DNA of 25,029 nt from an uncultured Hungatella sp. (GCA_910588505.1 CAJUPQ010000051.1:1-25029), one strand, 5' to 3'; positions 7,654 to 14,682 are shown, numbered from the stretch's first letter. Notes: a model not told the origin generated them from the letters alone. Made by a program: numbers and translations.

Positions 7654-8028
7654 ATGGCAAAGTTGACAACTGCAGAGTTTATCGAAGCTATCAAAGAGTT
7701 ATCTGTATTAGAGCTGAACGACTTAGTAAAAGCATGTGAGGAAGAGTTCGGCGTATCCGCGGCAGCAGGCGTAGTCGTTGCGGCGGCAGGCGCGGCAGGC
7801 CCAGTTGAGGAGGAGAAGACCGAGTTTGACGTAGAGCTGACAGAGGTTGGTCCTAATAAGGTTAAGGTTATCAAGGTGGTACGCGAGGCTACAGGCCTTG
7901 GCTTAAAGGAAGCAAAGGAAGTTGTAGACGGCGCGCCAAAGGCAGTAAAGACCGGCGTTTCCAAGGAAGAGGCAGAAGAGCTGAAGACCAAGCTGGAAGC
8001 AGAGGGTGCAAAGGTTACTTTGAAGTAA
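7654..8028 (+). CDS. rplL: 50S ribosomal protein L7/L12
   Basis: A 124-residue L7/L12, the multicopy stalk protein that recruits and stimulates translational GTPases. It shows the N-terminal dimerisation domain, an alanine/glycine-rich hinge at about residues 34-50, and the conserved C-terminal domain (KVKVIKVVREATGLGLKEAK, then ending AKVTLK). GGAGG at 7640-7644 precedes the ATG. It is the last gene of the ribosomal cluster and is followed by a strong terminator. The usual downstream neighbours rpoB and rpoC are absent from the window. Confidence 0.97.
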   Translation: MAKLTTAEFIEAIKELSVLELNDLVKACEEEFGVSAAAGVVVAAAGAAGPVEEEKTEFDVELTEVGPNKVKVIKVVREATGLGLKEAKEVVDGAPKAVKTGVSKEEAEELKTKLEAEGAKVTLK

Positions 8029-8046
8029 TCCTATACAGATCTTTCA

Positions 8047-8083
8047 ATCCCGGAATCCTGTTGCAGGATTTCGGGATTTTTTT
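8047..8083 (+). terminator. Intrinsic terminator after rplL
   Basis: A 15-bp stem (8047-8061 with 8065-8079, one G-U pair) with a TTG loop, running into a T-tract to 8083. It ends the ribosomal protein transcript. Confidence 0.93.
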
Positions 8084-8203
8084 GGTCAGATGTATTCTGC
8101 CCAAATCTGTTTAAGATCGGGCAGAGAATGTCCTTCTTCACTACTCGCCGCGTAAGCCCGCATGCCGCCCCGGCAACAGACTTCCATATGTGGGTTCAGG
8201 CAT

Positions 8204-8245
8204 AAAAAGGGCGGATCCCCCCTTTCGGGAAATATCCGCCTTTTT
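8204..8245. terminator. Bidirectional terminator between rplL and csp
   Basis: GGCGGAT (8210-8216) pairs with ATCCGCC (8234-8240), flanked by AAAAA on the left and TTTTT on the right, so it can work on both strands. It lies 67 nt beyond the csp stop codon and is the likely csp terminator. The stretch between it and the rplL terminator shows nothing recognisable. Confidence 0.85.
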
Positions 8246-8311
8246 ACGTTACCATATAATCGAGTTCCTGAAACCGAATAGCCTTTGAAACGTGTGATGC
8301 CTGAAGCTGAA

Positions 8312-8518
8312 TTACTTTACAACACAGACATTCACTGCCTGCATACCCCGGTTACCCTCTGCCATGTCAAAGGTCACTTTCTGACCATCTTCGAGAGTCT
8401 TGTAGCCGTCTGCAACGATACCGGAAAAATGAACGAATACTTCTTCTCCAGTTTCGTCGTTTGTAATGAAGCCGTAACCTTTTGTTGCATTGAACCACTT
8501 AACTGTACCTTTATTCAT
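8312..8518 (-). CDS. Cold-shock domain protein (CspA family)
   Basis: A 68-residue single cold-shock domain protein, a small beta-barrel that binds single-stranded RNA and DNA and acts as an RNA chaperone or antiterminator in studied relatives. Both RNA-binding motifs are intact: RNP1 KGYGFI at residues 13-18 and RNP2 VFVHF at 27-31. The ATG at 8518 has AGGAGG at 8526-8531 on the minus strand. It is a single-gene unit with its own consensus promoter, a leader of about 119 nt with a terminator-like hairpin, and a terminator at 8204-8245. Long structured leaders are typical of cold-inducible csp genes. Which csp paralogue it is cannot be said. Confidence 0.95.
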   Translation of the reverse strand: MNKGTVKWFNATKGYGFITNDETGEEVFVHFSGIVADGYKTLEDGQKVTFDMAEGNRGMQAVNVCVVK

Positions 8519-8556
8519 GATGGTACCTCCTTTATATTATTGCGTATGGAATAAAC

Positions 8557-8615
8557 AAAAAAATCACACACTTTTGTAAATCATTTGATGACAAATGACT
8601 TACAAAAATATGTGA
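8557..8615 (-). promoter_or_regulatory. Terminator-like hairpin in the csp leader
   Basis: On the minus strand, arm 8607-8592 pairs with 8587-8572 over 16 bp with one mismatch, around a 4-nt loop (8591-8588). TCACA (8615-8611) and TGTGA (8568-8564) add an outer stem. Seven T residues (8563-8557) follow immediately. It lies between the csp promoter and its ribosome binding site, so it could be an attenuator that the RNA-melting Csp protein relieves, or a stabilising or thermosensing leader. Confidence 0.65.
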
Positions 8616-8643
8616 ATCAAAAGCTCATTCGAAATACATTCTA

Positions 8644-8672
8644 ACTATAGCACCGAAGTGGGAAAATGTCAA
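8644..8672 (-). promoter_or_regulatory. Consensus sigma-A promoter of csp
   Basis: On the minus strand TTGACA (8672-8667) and TATAGT (8649-8644) are separated by exactly 17 nt. The predicted start near 8637 gives a 119-nt leader. Confidence 0.88.
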
Positions 8673-8704
8673 GAGCGGAATAAAAAAATTTTTCAAAAGA
8701 AAAA

Positions 8705-8718
8705 TGTAAGCGCTTTCA
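8705..8718 (+). promoter_or_regulatory. cre / LacI-family operator upstream of the uxaB promoter
   Basis: TGTAAGCGCTTTCA is a perfect match to the CcpA cre consensus TGWAANCGNTNWCA. It lies 9 nt upstream of the -35 box. It could instead be the site of a specific LacI-family regulator, since a similar palindrome lies on the other side of the promoter. Confidence 0.75.
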
Positions 8719-8727
8719 GAAAAGGGC

Positions 8728-8756
8728 TTGCAAAGTACACGTAAATGTTGTATAGT
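8728..8756 (+). promoter_or_regulatory. Sigma-A promoter of uxaB
   Basis: TTGCAA at 8728-8733 and TATAGT at 8751-8756, spacing 17. It is bracketed by the two operator-like sites at 8705-8718 and 8771-8784. Confidence 0.85.
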
Positions 8757-8770
8757 AAAGACAATGAAAA

Positions 8771-8784
8771 TGTAAGTGCTTACA
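8771..8784 (+). promoter_or_regulatory. Second LacI-family-type operator, just after the transcription start
   Basis: TGTAAGTGCTTACA is a nearly perfect palindrome, related to the site at 8705. It lies about 8-21 nt after the predicted start, a position that would block transcription when bound. Confidence 0.65.
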
Positions 8785-8811
8785 AATATTGTGTATGGAG
8801 GTTCCCAGGCG

Positions 8812-10146
8812 ATGAGCAATGTAAAAGAGACAGTGATCCAGTTTGGTGAGGGCGGTTTTTTAAGAGGGTTTGTAGATTACTTTTTTCAGAAGATGAAAGA
8901 CCAGGATCTGTTTGACGGTTCCGTGGTGGTGGTGCAGCCTATTGAGCGGGGGATGTGCGAGATGCTGGAAAAGCAGGGATGTGAATATAACCTGTTTTTA
9001 AGAGGGATCGATAACGGAAAGGTAGTTGACGAGCACACCCATATCGATGTGATCTCCAGGTGCGTGAATCCTTATACAGACAGTGAAGGATACATGGCGC
9101 TGGCAGAGAACCCTGATTTCCGTTTTATCGTGTCCAACACTACGGAAGCAGGCATTGAGTTTGCTCCGGAGAACCGGTTTGACGACGCTCCGGCCAAAAG
9201 CTTTCCCGGTAAGCTGACCCAGCTGCTGTACAAGAGATATAAGCTGGGATTAAAGGGCTTTATCATTTTGTCCTGCGAGCTGATCGATCATAACGGGGAA
9301 GAATTGGAGAAGTGCTGCCTGAAATACGCCGACCTGTGGCAGCTGGGCGAGGAGTTTAAGACATGGCTGAAGGAGGATAATGATTTCTGCTCCACATTGG
9401 TTGACCGCATCGTAACCGGCTTCCCCAGAGATGAGCATGAGGCTCTGTGCAAGCGCATCGGCGAGACGGACAACATGATGGACACTGCGGAGATCTTCCA
9501 TCTGTGGGTGATCCAGGGCAGCCACGAGGATGAACTGCCTCTGCAGAAAGCAGGCTTTAACGTGATCTGGACAGACAATGTGGATCCGTACAAGAAGAGA
9601 AAGGTGAGGATCTTAAACGGCGCTCACACATCTATGGTACTGGGAGCTCACCTGTATGGTCTGAAGACTGTGGGAGAATGCCTGAAAGACGAGAAGGTGT
9701 CCGCTCTTCTCAAGAAGTGTATTTTTGACGAGATCATCCCCACTATTGGCGATAATGAGGACAACCGTAAGTTTGGCGCGGCGGTGCTGGAGCGTTTCTC
9801 TAATCCATTTATCAAGCATCTGCTGCTTTCCATCGCTTTAAACTCCGTGTCTAAGTTTAAGGCGAGAGTACTTCCGACGATCTTGGAGTATAAAGAGGAG
9901 TTTGGCAAGTATCCTCAGGGGCTGACCTTCTCTCTGGCAGCGCTGATCGCGTTCTATCGCACAGACGCGGCCAACGATGGGGAGGAGATCATGAAGTTTA
10001 TGAAGGATGCCTCAGTGGAGGAGATTTTGGCAAAGACCGAGTATTGGGGCCAGGATCTGAAGGATATGCTTCCGGAAGTGTCCAAGTGGTATGAGATGAT
10101 AGAGAATGATGGCATGAGCAAGGCTTATGACGCAGTGTTAAGCTGA
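8812..10146 (+). CDS. uxaB: Tagaturonate reductase (altronate oxidoreductase) UxaB
   Basis: A 444-residue member of the long-chain mannitol dehydrogenase family, most like UxaB, which uses NADH to reduce D-tagaturonate to D-altronate in galacturonate breakdown. The N-terminal nucleotide-binding stretch IQFGEGGFLRGFVD (residues 9-22) and the following VVVVQPIERG resemble UxaB. The family catalytic pattern KxxxxNxxH is at K264, N269 and H272. The frame is open from a GTG at 8776, but that lies inside the operator; the ATG at 8812 has GGAGG at 8797-8801. It is a one-gene unit with no uxaA or uxaC beside it. Paired LacI/CcpA-type sites predict carbon-source control. Fructuronate reductase or mannitol dehydrogenase is the main alternative. 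Confidence 0.85.
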   Translation: MSNVKETVIQFGEGGFLRGFVDYFFQKMKDQDLFDGSVVVVQPIERGMCEMLEKQGCEYNLFLRGIDNGKVVDEHTHIDVISRCVNPYTDSEGYMALAENPDFRFIVSNTTEAGIEFAPENRFDDAPAKSFPGKLTQLLYKRYKLGLKGFIILSCELIDHNGEELEKCCLKYADLWQLGEEFKTWLKEDNDFCSTLVDRIVTGFPRDEHEALCKRIGETDNMMDTAEIFHLWVIQGSHEDELPLQKAGFNVIWTDNVDPYKKRKVRILNGAHTSMVLGAHLYGLKTVGECLKDEKVSALLKKCIFDEIIPTIGDNEDNRKFGAAVLERFSNPFIKHLLLSIALNSVSKFKARVLPTILEYKEEFGKYPQGLTFSLAALIAFYRTDAANDGEEIMKFMKDASVEEILAKTEYWGQDLKDMLPEVSKWYEMIENDGMSKAYDAVLS

Positions 10147-10178
10147 GGAGAAGGGCTGTCGGACGGTTAAGGCGTAAC

Positions 10179-10202
10179 CGGGGTCAGGGGTGCCTGGCCC
10201 CG
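10179..10202. repeat. GC-rich palindrome, possible dispersed element
   Basis: A 10-bp perfect stem (10179-10188 with 10193-10202, one G-U pair) with a GGTG loop and no T-tract, just after uxaB. Related GGTGCCTGACAGGT-like sequence occurs at 3643-3656 and near 10-20, so it may be a short dispersed palindromic repeat. Support is thin. Confidence 0.3.
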
Positions 10203-10238
10203 CAGCTGTCCTGAACCAGAATGAACAGCGAATACCCC

Positions 10239-10292
10239 ATAAAAACGGTGGAGGTTTCTGTCAATGAACGGATTCCTCTGCCGTTTTTATTT
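10239..10292. terminator. Terminator after uxaB
   Basis: AAAAACGG plus GGAGG (10241-10254) pairs with CCTC and CCGTTTTT (10275-10288). The T-tract to 10292 and the A-run on the left make it able to work on both strands. The rest of 10293-10463 shows no gene or clear signal. Confidence 0.85.
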
Positions 10293-10463
10293 CCCTAGCC
10301 CGGGTAAATGGGTATAATTGAGTGAGCATGGGGCGAAGGATGTCTGGCTTCACGACAACCGCCGATTTACTCACTAAATAATAGATCAATTTAATATTTT
10401 TTCCATTTTACGCAAGAAATCGTTCTTAAGTTCCTAAAGAGGGCTAAAATCATGAAAAAAGCA

Positions 10464-10469
10464 TATAAT
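10464..10469 (+). promoter_or_regulatory. Possible -10 box for the deacetylase gene
   Basis: TATAAT lies 34 nt before the chosen GTG start. No good -35 TTGACA-like box is found at the right spacing, so an activator or another sigma factor may be involved. Confidence 0.4.
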
Positions 10470-10503
10470 AGAGTAATTGCGGACTTATAGGCAGGGTGAG
10501 AAT

Positions 10504-11232
10504 GTGGCTGCTGGAAATAAAATGAGTTTCAAAGGAAAGATAGCTTTGGCAGCATGGGGATTGGCGGGAGTGTTCCTGACAGCGGATTTTTTTATGGGGA
10601 CATACCCGGCGTCTGGCAATGGGCAGTACCCCATAACAACGGTTAGCGCGCCCGAGGAAAATGTGGCGCCAAAAGAGGAGAAATATATTGCTCTGACCTT
10701 TGATGACGGCCCCCACAAGGTTTATACGCCAAAGCTTCTGGAAGGCCTTCGCAAACGGGGGGTCCATGCCACATTTTTTCTTATTGGACAAAACATAGAC
10801 GGCAACGAGGATATTATCCGCCAGATGAAGGAGGACGGCCACCTGATCGGCAACCATAGTCAAAACCATATGCAGCTGACCAAAGAACAGACAAAGGAAG
10901 CCTGTGATCAGATCAACAGGACCAATGAGATGATAGAGCGCATAACCGGGGAAACGCCCGTCTACGTCCGGCCGCCTTTTGGTTCCTGGAGCGAGGAACT
11001 GGAAGGCATGGTACCTATGCGGGTGGTGCTGTGGAACGTGGATCCGCTGGATTGGAAGACCCAGAACAAAAATCGGATCGTCCGACATATTGTCCGCCAC
11101 GTGGAGGACGGAAGCATCATCCTGCTTCACGATGTCTACGATACATCCGTGGAAGCGGCGCTGGAAGTGATTGACACGCTATCCGCGGAAGGCTATAATT
11201 TTGTTACGGTAGATGAACTGCTGATCGATTGA
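10504..11232 (+). CDS. Membrane-anchored polysaccharide deacetylase (NodB domain, CE4)
   Basis: A 242-residue carbohydrate esterase family 4 protein, expected to remove N-acetyl groups from peptidoglycan or another extracellular glycan. An N-terminal hydrophobic segment (about residues 13-31) should act as signal anchor. All five NodB motifs are present: TFDDG (D67, D68), the metal-binding HSQNH (H118, H122), RPPFG, DPLDW and LLHD. Catalysis is therefore likely retained. The frame is open from a TTG at 10477, but this directly abuts the -10 box; GTG 10504, preceded by a GGTGA Shine-Dalgarno, was chosen, with ATG 10522 the alternative. The precise substrate cannot be given. rarA follows after 45 nt. 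Confidence 0.88.
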   Translation: MAAGNKMSFKGKIALAAWGLAGVFLTADFFMGTYPASGNGQYPITTVSAPEENVAPKEEKYIALTFDDGPHKVYTPKLLEGLRKRGVHATFFLIGQNIDGNEDIIRQMKEDGHLIGNHSQNHMQLTKEQTKEACDQINRTNEMIERITGETPVYVRPPFGSWSEELEGMVPMRVVLWNVDPLDWKTQNKNRIVRHIVRHVEDGSIILLHDVYDTSVEAALEVIDTLSAEGYNFVTVDELLID

Positions 11233-11277
11233 GGCTGCATGTTGGAAAGGCAGCAGAGTAGGAGTGGAAAATAAGAC

Positions 11278-12603
11278 ATGGCGGAGATGAATTTATTTGA
11301 CTTTATGAGGAGCAATACCATGGAGAGGGAATCGCCTCTGGCATCCAGGATGCGGCCCACGTCCCTGGATGAGGTGGTGGGGCAAAAGCATATCATAGGA
11401 AAAGATAAGCTGCTTTACAGGGCGATTAAAGCGGACAAGCTGGGCTCCGTCATCTTCTACGGTCCTCCGGGAACCGGGAAGACGACTCTGGCAAAGGTCA
11501 TAGCCAACACCACCAAAGCAGATTTTAGACAGATCAACGCCACGGTGGCGGGAAAAAAGGACATGGAGGAAGTGGTCAATTCCGCGAAAGATACGCTGGG
11601 GATGTACAGCCGCAGGACCATTCTGTTTGTGGATGAGATCCACCGTTTTAATAAAAGCCAGCAGGATTACCTTCTTCCCTTTGTGGAGGACGGGACCCTG
11701 ATCCTGATCGGCGCGACCACGGAAAATCCCTATTTTGAGGTTAACGGGGCTCTCTTGTCCAGAAGCCGTATCTTTGAGCTGAAGGCCCTGGAAAAGGAGG
11801 ATATCAAGGAGCTGATCCGGCGGGCGGTGTATGACCCGGAAAGGGGTATGGGAACCTATGACGCCCAGATCCGCGACGATGCCGTGGAGTTTCTGGCTGA
11901 TATGGCCCAGGGAGATGCCAGGGCGGCATTGAATGCGGTAGAGCTGGGGATTTTGACTACGGACCGGCACAGCGACGGGAAGATACATATTGATCTGAAT
12001 GTGGCCCAGGAATGTATCCAGAAGCGGGCGGTGCGCTATGACAAGGACGGAGATAACCATTATGACACCATATCCGCGTTTATCAAGAGTATGAGAGGGT
12101 CAGACCCGGACGCGGCGGTGTACTACCTTGCCCGAATGCTGTACGCAGGAGAGGATATTAAGTTTATTGCCAGGAGAATCATGATCCATGCCGCCGAGGA
12201 CGTGGGAATGGCTGACCCTCAGGCTCTGGTGGTGGCGGCGGGGGCAGCCCAGGCCGTGGAGCGGGTGGGGATGCCGGAAGCGCAGATCATTTTGGCTCAG
12301 GCGGTGATCTATGTGGCCACAGCCCCCAAAAGCAATTCTGTGGTAACCGCTATCGGGGAGGCTATGGAGGCGGTAAAAAGCGAAAAGATCATGCCGGTGC
12401 CGGTCCATCTCCAGGATAAACACTATAAAGGCGCCGAGAAGCTGGGGCACGGAGCCGGATATCAGTATCCCCATGACTTTCCAAGCCACTATGTCAAACA
12501 GCAGTATCTGCCGGATAATCTGGCCGAAAGAGTGTTTTACCACATGTCAGACCAGGGATATGAGAAAAATATCCGGGAATTTATGGATTTTTTGAAAAAA
12601 TAG
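11278..12603 (+). CDS. rarA: Replication-associated recombination protein A (RarA/MgsA)
   Basis: A 441-residue AAA+ ATPase of the RarA/MgsA/WRNIP1 family, which acts at stalled replication forks and interacts with SSB and the clamp-loader system in studied bacteria. Walker A GPPGTGKTT is at residues 62-70, Walker B FVDEIHRF at 117-124, and sensor-1 IGATTENP near 144-151. The C-terminal tetramerisation region carries the conserved AIGEAMEAV and HYKGAEKLGHG segments. GGAG at 11261-11264 precedes the ATG. It lies downstream of the deacetylase and is probably cotranscribed, with no clear functional link between the two. Confidence 0.95.
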   Translation: MAEMNLFDFMRSNTMERESPLASRMRPTSLDEVVGQKHIIGKDKLLYRAIKADKLGSVIFYGPPGTGKTTLAKVIANTTKADFRQINATVAGKKDMEEVVNSAKDTLGMYSRRTILFVDEIHRFNKSQQDYLLPFVEDGTLILIGATTENPYFEVNGALLSRSRIFELKALEKEDIKELIRRAVYDPERGMGTYDAQIRDDAVEFLADMAQGDARAALNAVELGILTTDRHSDGKIHIDLNVAQECIQKRAVRYDKDGDNHYDTISAFIKSMRGSDPDAAVYYLARMLYAGEDIKFIARRIMIHAAEDVGMADPQALVVAAGAAQAVERVGMPEAQIILAQAVIYVATAPKSNSVVTAIGEAMEAVKSEKIMPVPVHLQDKHYKGAEKLGHGAGYQYPHDFPSHYVKQQYLPDNLAERVFYHMSDQGYEKNIREFMDFLKK

Positions 12604-12604
12604 C

Positions 12605-12633
12605 TTTTCTTTTCCAGGATTATGGTCTATAAT
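12605..12633 (+). promoter_or_regulatory. Possible promoter of rho
   Basis: A good -10 TATAAT at 12628-12633 with a poor -35 (TTTTCT at 12605-12610, spacing 17). The leader to rho would be about 137 nt. Confidence 0.45.
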
Positions 12634-12648
12634 AAAAGACAATGATGA

Positions 12649-12733
12649 GGCGGTCTTTTGGCCGCCGATCTGGAGTTCAAGAACATTTCGTTTATTCCTA
12701 GTTCAAAGGAACATTCCCTGAACGAGAACCAGA
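12649..12733 (+). promoter_or_regulatory. Structured leader of rho with a direct repeat
   Basis: A GGCGG/CCGCC hairpin (12649-12653 with 12662-12666) is followed by an imperfect direct repeat, GTTCAAGAACATT at 12675-12687 and GTTCAAAGGAACATT at 12701-12715. Each contains GTTC and GAAC that could pair locally or with the TGAAC further on, giving alternative folds. rho genes are known to be autoregulated through their leaders. The mechanism here is not determined. Confidence 0.35.
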
Positions 12734-12777
12734 CAAAATAGAAAGAATCTTGAGTTATTGAAAAAGGAGAGAAAAAT

Positions 12778-14226
12778 ATGCGTGAAAAATTGCAGACATT
12801 ACCATTGGCAGAGTTAAAAGAGATCGCGAAGTCCCAGGGGATCAGGGGAATCAGCGGAATGAAAAAAAGTGACATCATAGAGCTGCTCTGCGAGAGAGAA
12901 GCAGAAGAACAGAAAAAAGCTCCTGCCCCCCAGCGTCAGGAGCCGGCAAGGGAGCAGGCTCAAAATACCAGACCCATCAGAAACCAAAACGCCGCCCAGG
13001 GGCAGGGAGCAAATCCCGCAGGGCCCACAGCAGGTCCAAAGACTTATACTCCGGCTCCGATCGCGGACGGTCCCCAGGATATGCCGGAGTTGGACAGCGG
13101 CATCGAAGCCAACGGGATTTTGGAGGTTATGCCGGACGGGTTCGGGTTTATCCGGTGCGAGAACTTTCTGCCCGGTGAGAACGATGTGTATGTTGCCCCC
13201 TCCCAGATACGCCGTTTTAACATGAAGACCGGAGACATCATCAGAGGAAACCGGAGGATCAAGGCAGCCACCGAAAAGTTCGCGGCTCTGCTGTATGTCA
13301 CCAGCATTAACGGTTATCCGCCGGCAGTTATTGAGCGCCGGCCGAATTTTGAAGATCTGACTCCCGTTTTCCCTAATTCGCGCCTTCATATGGAGACCAG
13401 AGGCAAGGCCAACACCACGGCTATGCGGGTTCTGGACCTGTTATCCCCCATCGGCAAAGGGCAGAGAGGCATGATCGTGTCCCCGCCAAAGGCAGGTAAG
13501 ACCACCCTGTTAAAACAGGTGGCCCAGGCCATCACCACCAACAACCCGGATATGCACCTGATCATCCTTCTCATCGACGAGCGCCCTGAGGAGGTTACGG
13601 ATATCAAAGAATCCGTAACCGGGGACAATGTGGAAGTGATCTACTCCACCTTCGACGAGCTGGCAGAGCGGCACAAACGAGTGTCCGAGATGGTGATCGA
13701 GCGGGCCAAACGTCTGGTGGAACACGGGCGGGATGTGGTGATCCTCCTTGACAGCATCACAAGACTTGCCAGAGCATACAACCTGGTGGTTCCGCCCAGC
13801 GGGCGCACCCTTTCCGGAGGTCTTGACCCGGCGGCGCTCCACATGCCCAAGAGATTTTTCGGAGCGGCGAGGAACATGCGGGAGGGCGGGAGCCTTACGA
13901 TCCTGGCCACTGCTCTTGTGGATACGGGGAGCCGTATGGACGATGTGATCTACGAGGAATTTAAGGGCACAGGCAATATGGAACTGGTCCTTGACCGAAA
14001 GCTTTCGGAAAAGCGGATCTTCCCGGCCATCGACATCTTAAAATCCAGCACCAGAAACGACCATCTGCTCCTGAACGCGGAGGAGAAGGAGGCTGTGGAT
14101 ATGATCCGGAAAGCCACCAACAGCTTAAAGCCGGAGGAGTCTGTGGAGCGGATCCTGGATCTGTTCTCAAAGACCAGGACCAACCGGGAGTTTATCGAGA
14201 ACGCGAAGAGGATTCGGGTGTTCTGA
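12778..14226 (+). CDS. rho: Transcription termination factor Rho
   Basis: A 482-residue hexameric RNA helicase that terminates transcription. The N-terminal Rho_N helical domain (residues 1-44) is followed by a low-complexity linker rich in Q, N, P and A (about 45-102), then the cold-shock-like RNA-binding domain starting GILEVMPDGFGFIRC (113 on). The ATPase core has Walker A SPPKAGKTT at 235-243, IDERPEEVTD near 266, and LDSITRLARAYN. The linker makes the protein longer than E. coli Rho (419 residues). The ATG at 12778 has AGGAG directly upstream. It stands alone between rarA and rpmE; the rho-rpmE order is common in Firmicutes. Confidence 0.97.
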   Translation: MREKLQTLPLAELKEIAKSQGIRGISGMKKSDIIELLCEREAEEQKKAPAPQRQEPAREQAQNTRPIRNQNAAQGQGANPAGPTAGPKTYTPAPIADGPQDMPELDSGIEANGILEVMPDGFGFIRCENFLPGENDVYVAPSQIRRFNMKTGDIIRGNRRIKAATEKFAALLYVTSINGYPPAVIERRPNFEDLTPVFPNSRLHMETRGKANTTAMRVLDLLSPIGKGQRGMIVSPPKAGKTTLLKQVAQAITTNNPDMHLIILLIDERPEEVTDIKESVTGDNVEVIYSTFDELAERHKRVSEMVIERAKRLVEHGRDVVILLDSITRLARAYNLVVPPSGRTLSGGLDPAALHMPKRFFGAARNMREGGSLTILATALVDTGSRMDDVIYEEFKGTGNMELVLDRKLSEKRIFPAIDILKSSTRNDHLLLNAEEKEAVDMIRKATNSLKPEESVERILDLFSKTRTNREFIENAKRIRVF

Positions 14227-14246
14227 TATTTTTTGGGATTTTGCAC

Positions 14247-14275
14247 TTGCATTAAGTTTTATTCTATGTTATACT
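14247..14275 (+). promoter_or_regulatory. Promoter of rpmE
   Basis: TTGCAT at 14247-14252 and TATACT at 14270-14275, spacing 17, just after the rho stop codon. Confidence 0.8.
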
Positions 14276-14301
14276 GAACAAGCTGTTTCAATGACAATAT
14301 A

Positions 14302-14328
14302 GGCGGCTGGCCCATCCATTTAGCTGCC
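14302..14328 (+). other. Hairpin in the rpmE leader
   Basis: GGCGGCT (14302-14308) pairs with AGCTGCC (14322-14328) with one G-U pair, in the leader of the L31 gene. Such a hairpin could be a binding site for L31 itself or simply leader structure. Confidence 0.35.
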
Positions 14329-14363
14329 ATGATAGAATAAAAAGAATTTGAGAGGTGAAAAGC

Positions 14364-14573
14364 ATGAAAGAAGGTATCCATCCGGCATACTACCAGGCCA
14401 AAGTTACCTGCAACTGTGGGAATGAATTTGTGACAGGTTCCACCAAGAAGGAGATCCACGTGGAGGTTTGTTCCAAGTGCCATTCCTTCTATACAGGTCA
14501 GCAGAAGACTGCTGCGGCCCGCGGACGTATTGACAAGTTCAATCGCAAGTATGGCGTTAACGCCGGCAAGTAA
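14364..14573 (+). CDS. rpmE: 50S ribosomal protein L31 (zinc-binding form)
   Basis: A 69-residue L31, a protein bridging the two ribosomal subunits. It is the zinc-binding C+ form, with C16 and C18 in TCNCGNEF and C36 and C39 in VCSKCHSFYTG. Non-zinc paralogues replace such proteins under zinc starvation in other bacteria. The ATG at 14364 has a GAGGTGA Shine-Dalgarno at 14353-14358; the frame is open 9 nt further upstream but only across the binding site. It has its own promoter after rho and a strong terminator after it, so it is a single-gene unit. Confidence 0.96.
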   Translation: MKEGIHPAYYQAKVTCNCGNEFVTGSTKKEIHVEVCSKCHSFYTGQQKTAAARGRIDKFNRKYGVNAGK

Positions 14574-14592
14574 TCAGAGTATGAGTAAGAAC

Positions 14593-14636
14593 AGGTTGAG
14601 ACCTAAGTGGAGACACTTATGCTCAACCTATTTTTT
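14593..14636 (+). terminator. Intrinsic terminator after rpmE
   Basis: AGGTTGAG (14593-14600) pairs with CTCAACCT (14622-14629), with an inner AAGTG/CACTT stem, followed by TTTTTT (14631-14636). Confidence 0.9.
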
Positions 14637-14682
14637 CGTTATCAGAACAGCTCCACAGGGGAGCCGGAGAAAGAGAGGGATT

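Noticed and set aside
8285..8554. Plus-strand open frame across the csp gene
   Set aside because: It is the complement of a clear cold-shock protein gene with promoter, ribosome binding site and terminator on the minus strand.
14530..14682. N-terminal extension of the DUF1385 protein
   Set aside because: It would run through the end of rpmE and a clear terminator; the family signature starts right after the ATG at 14683.
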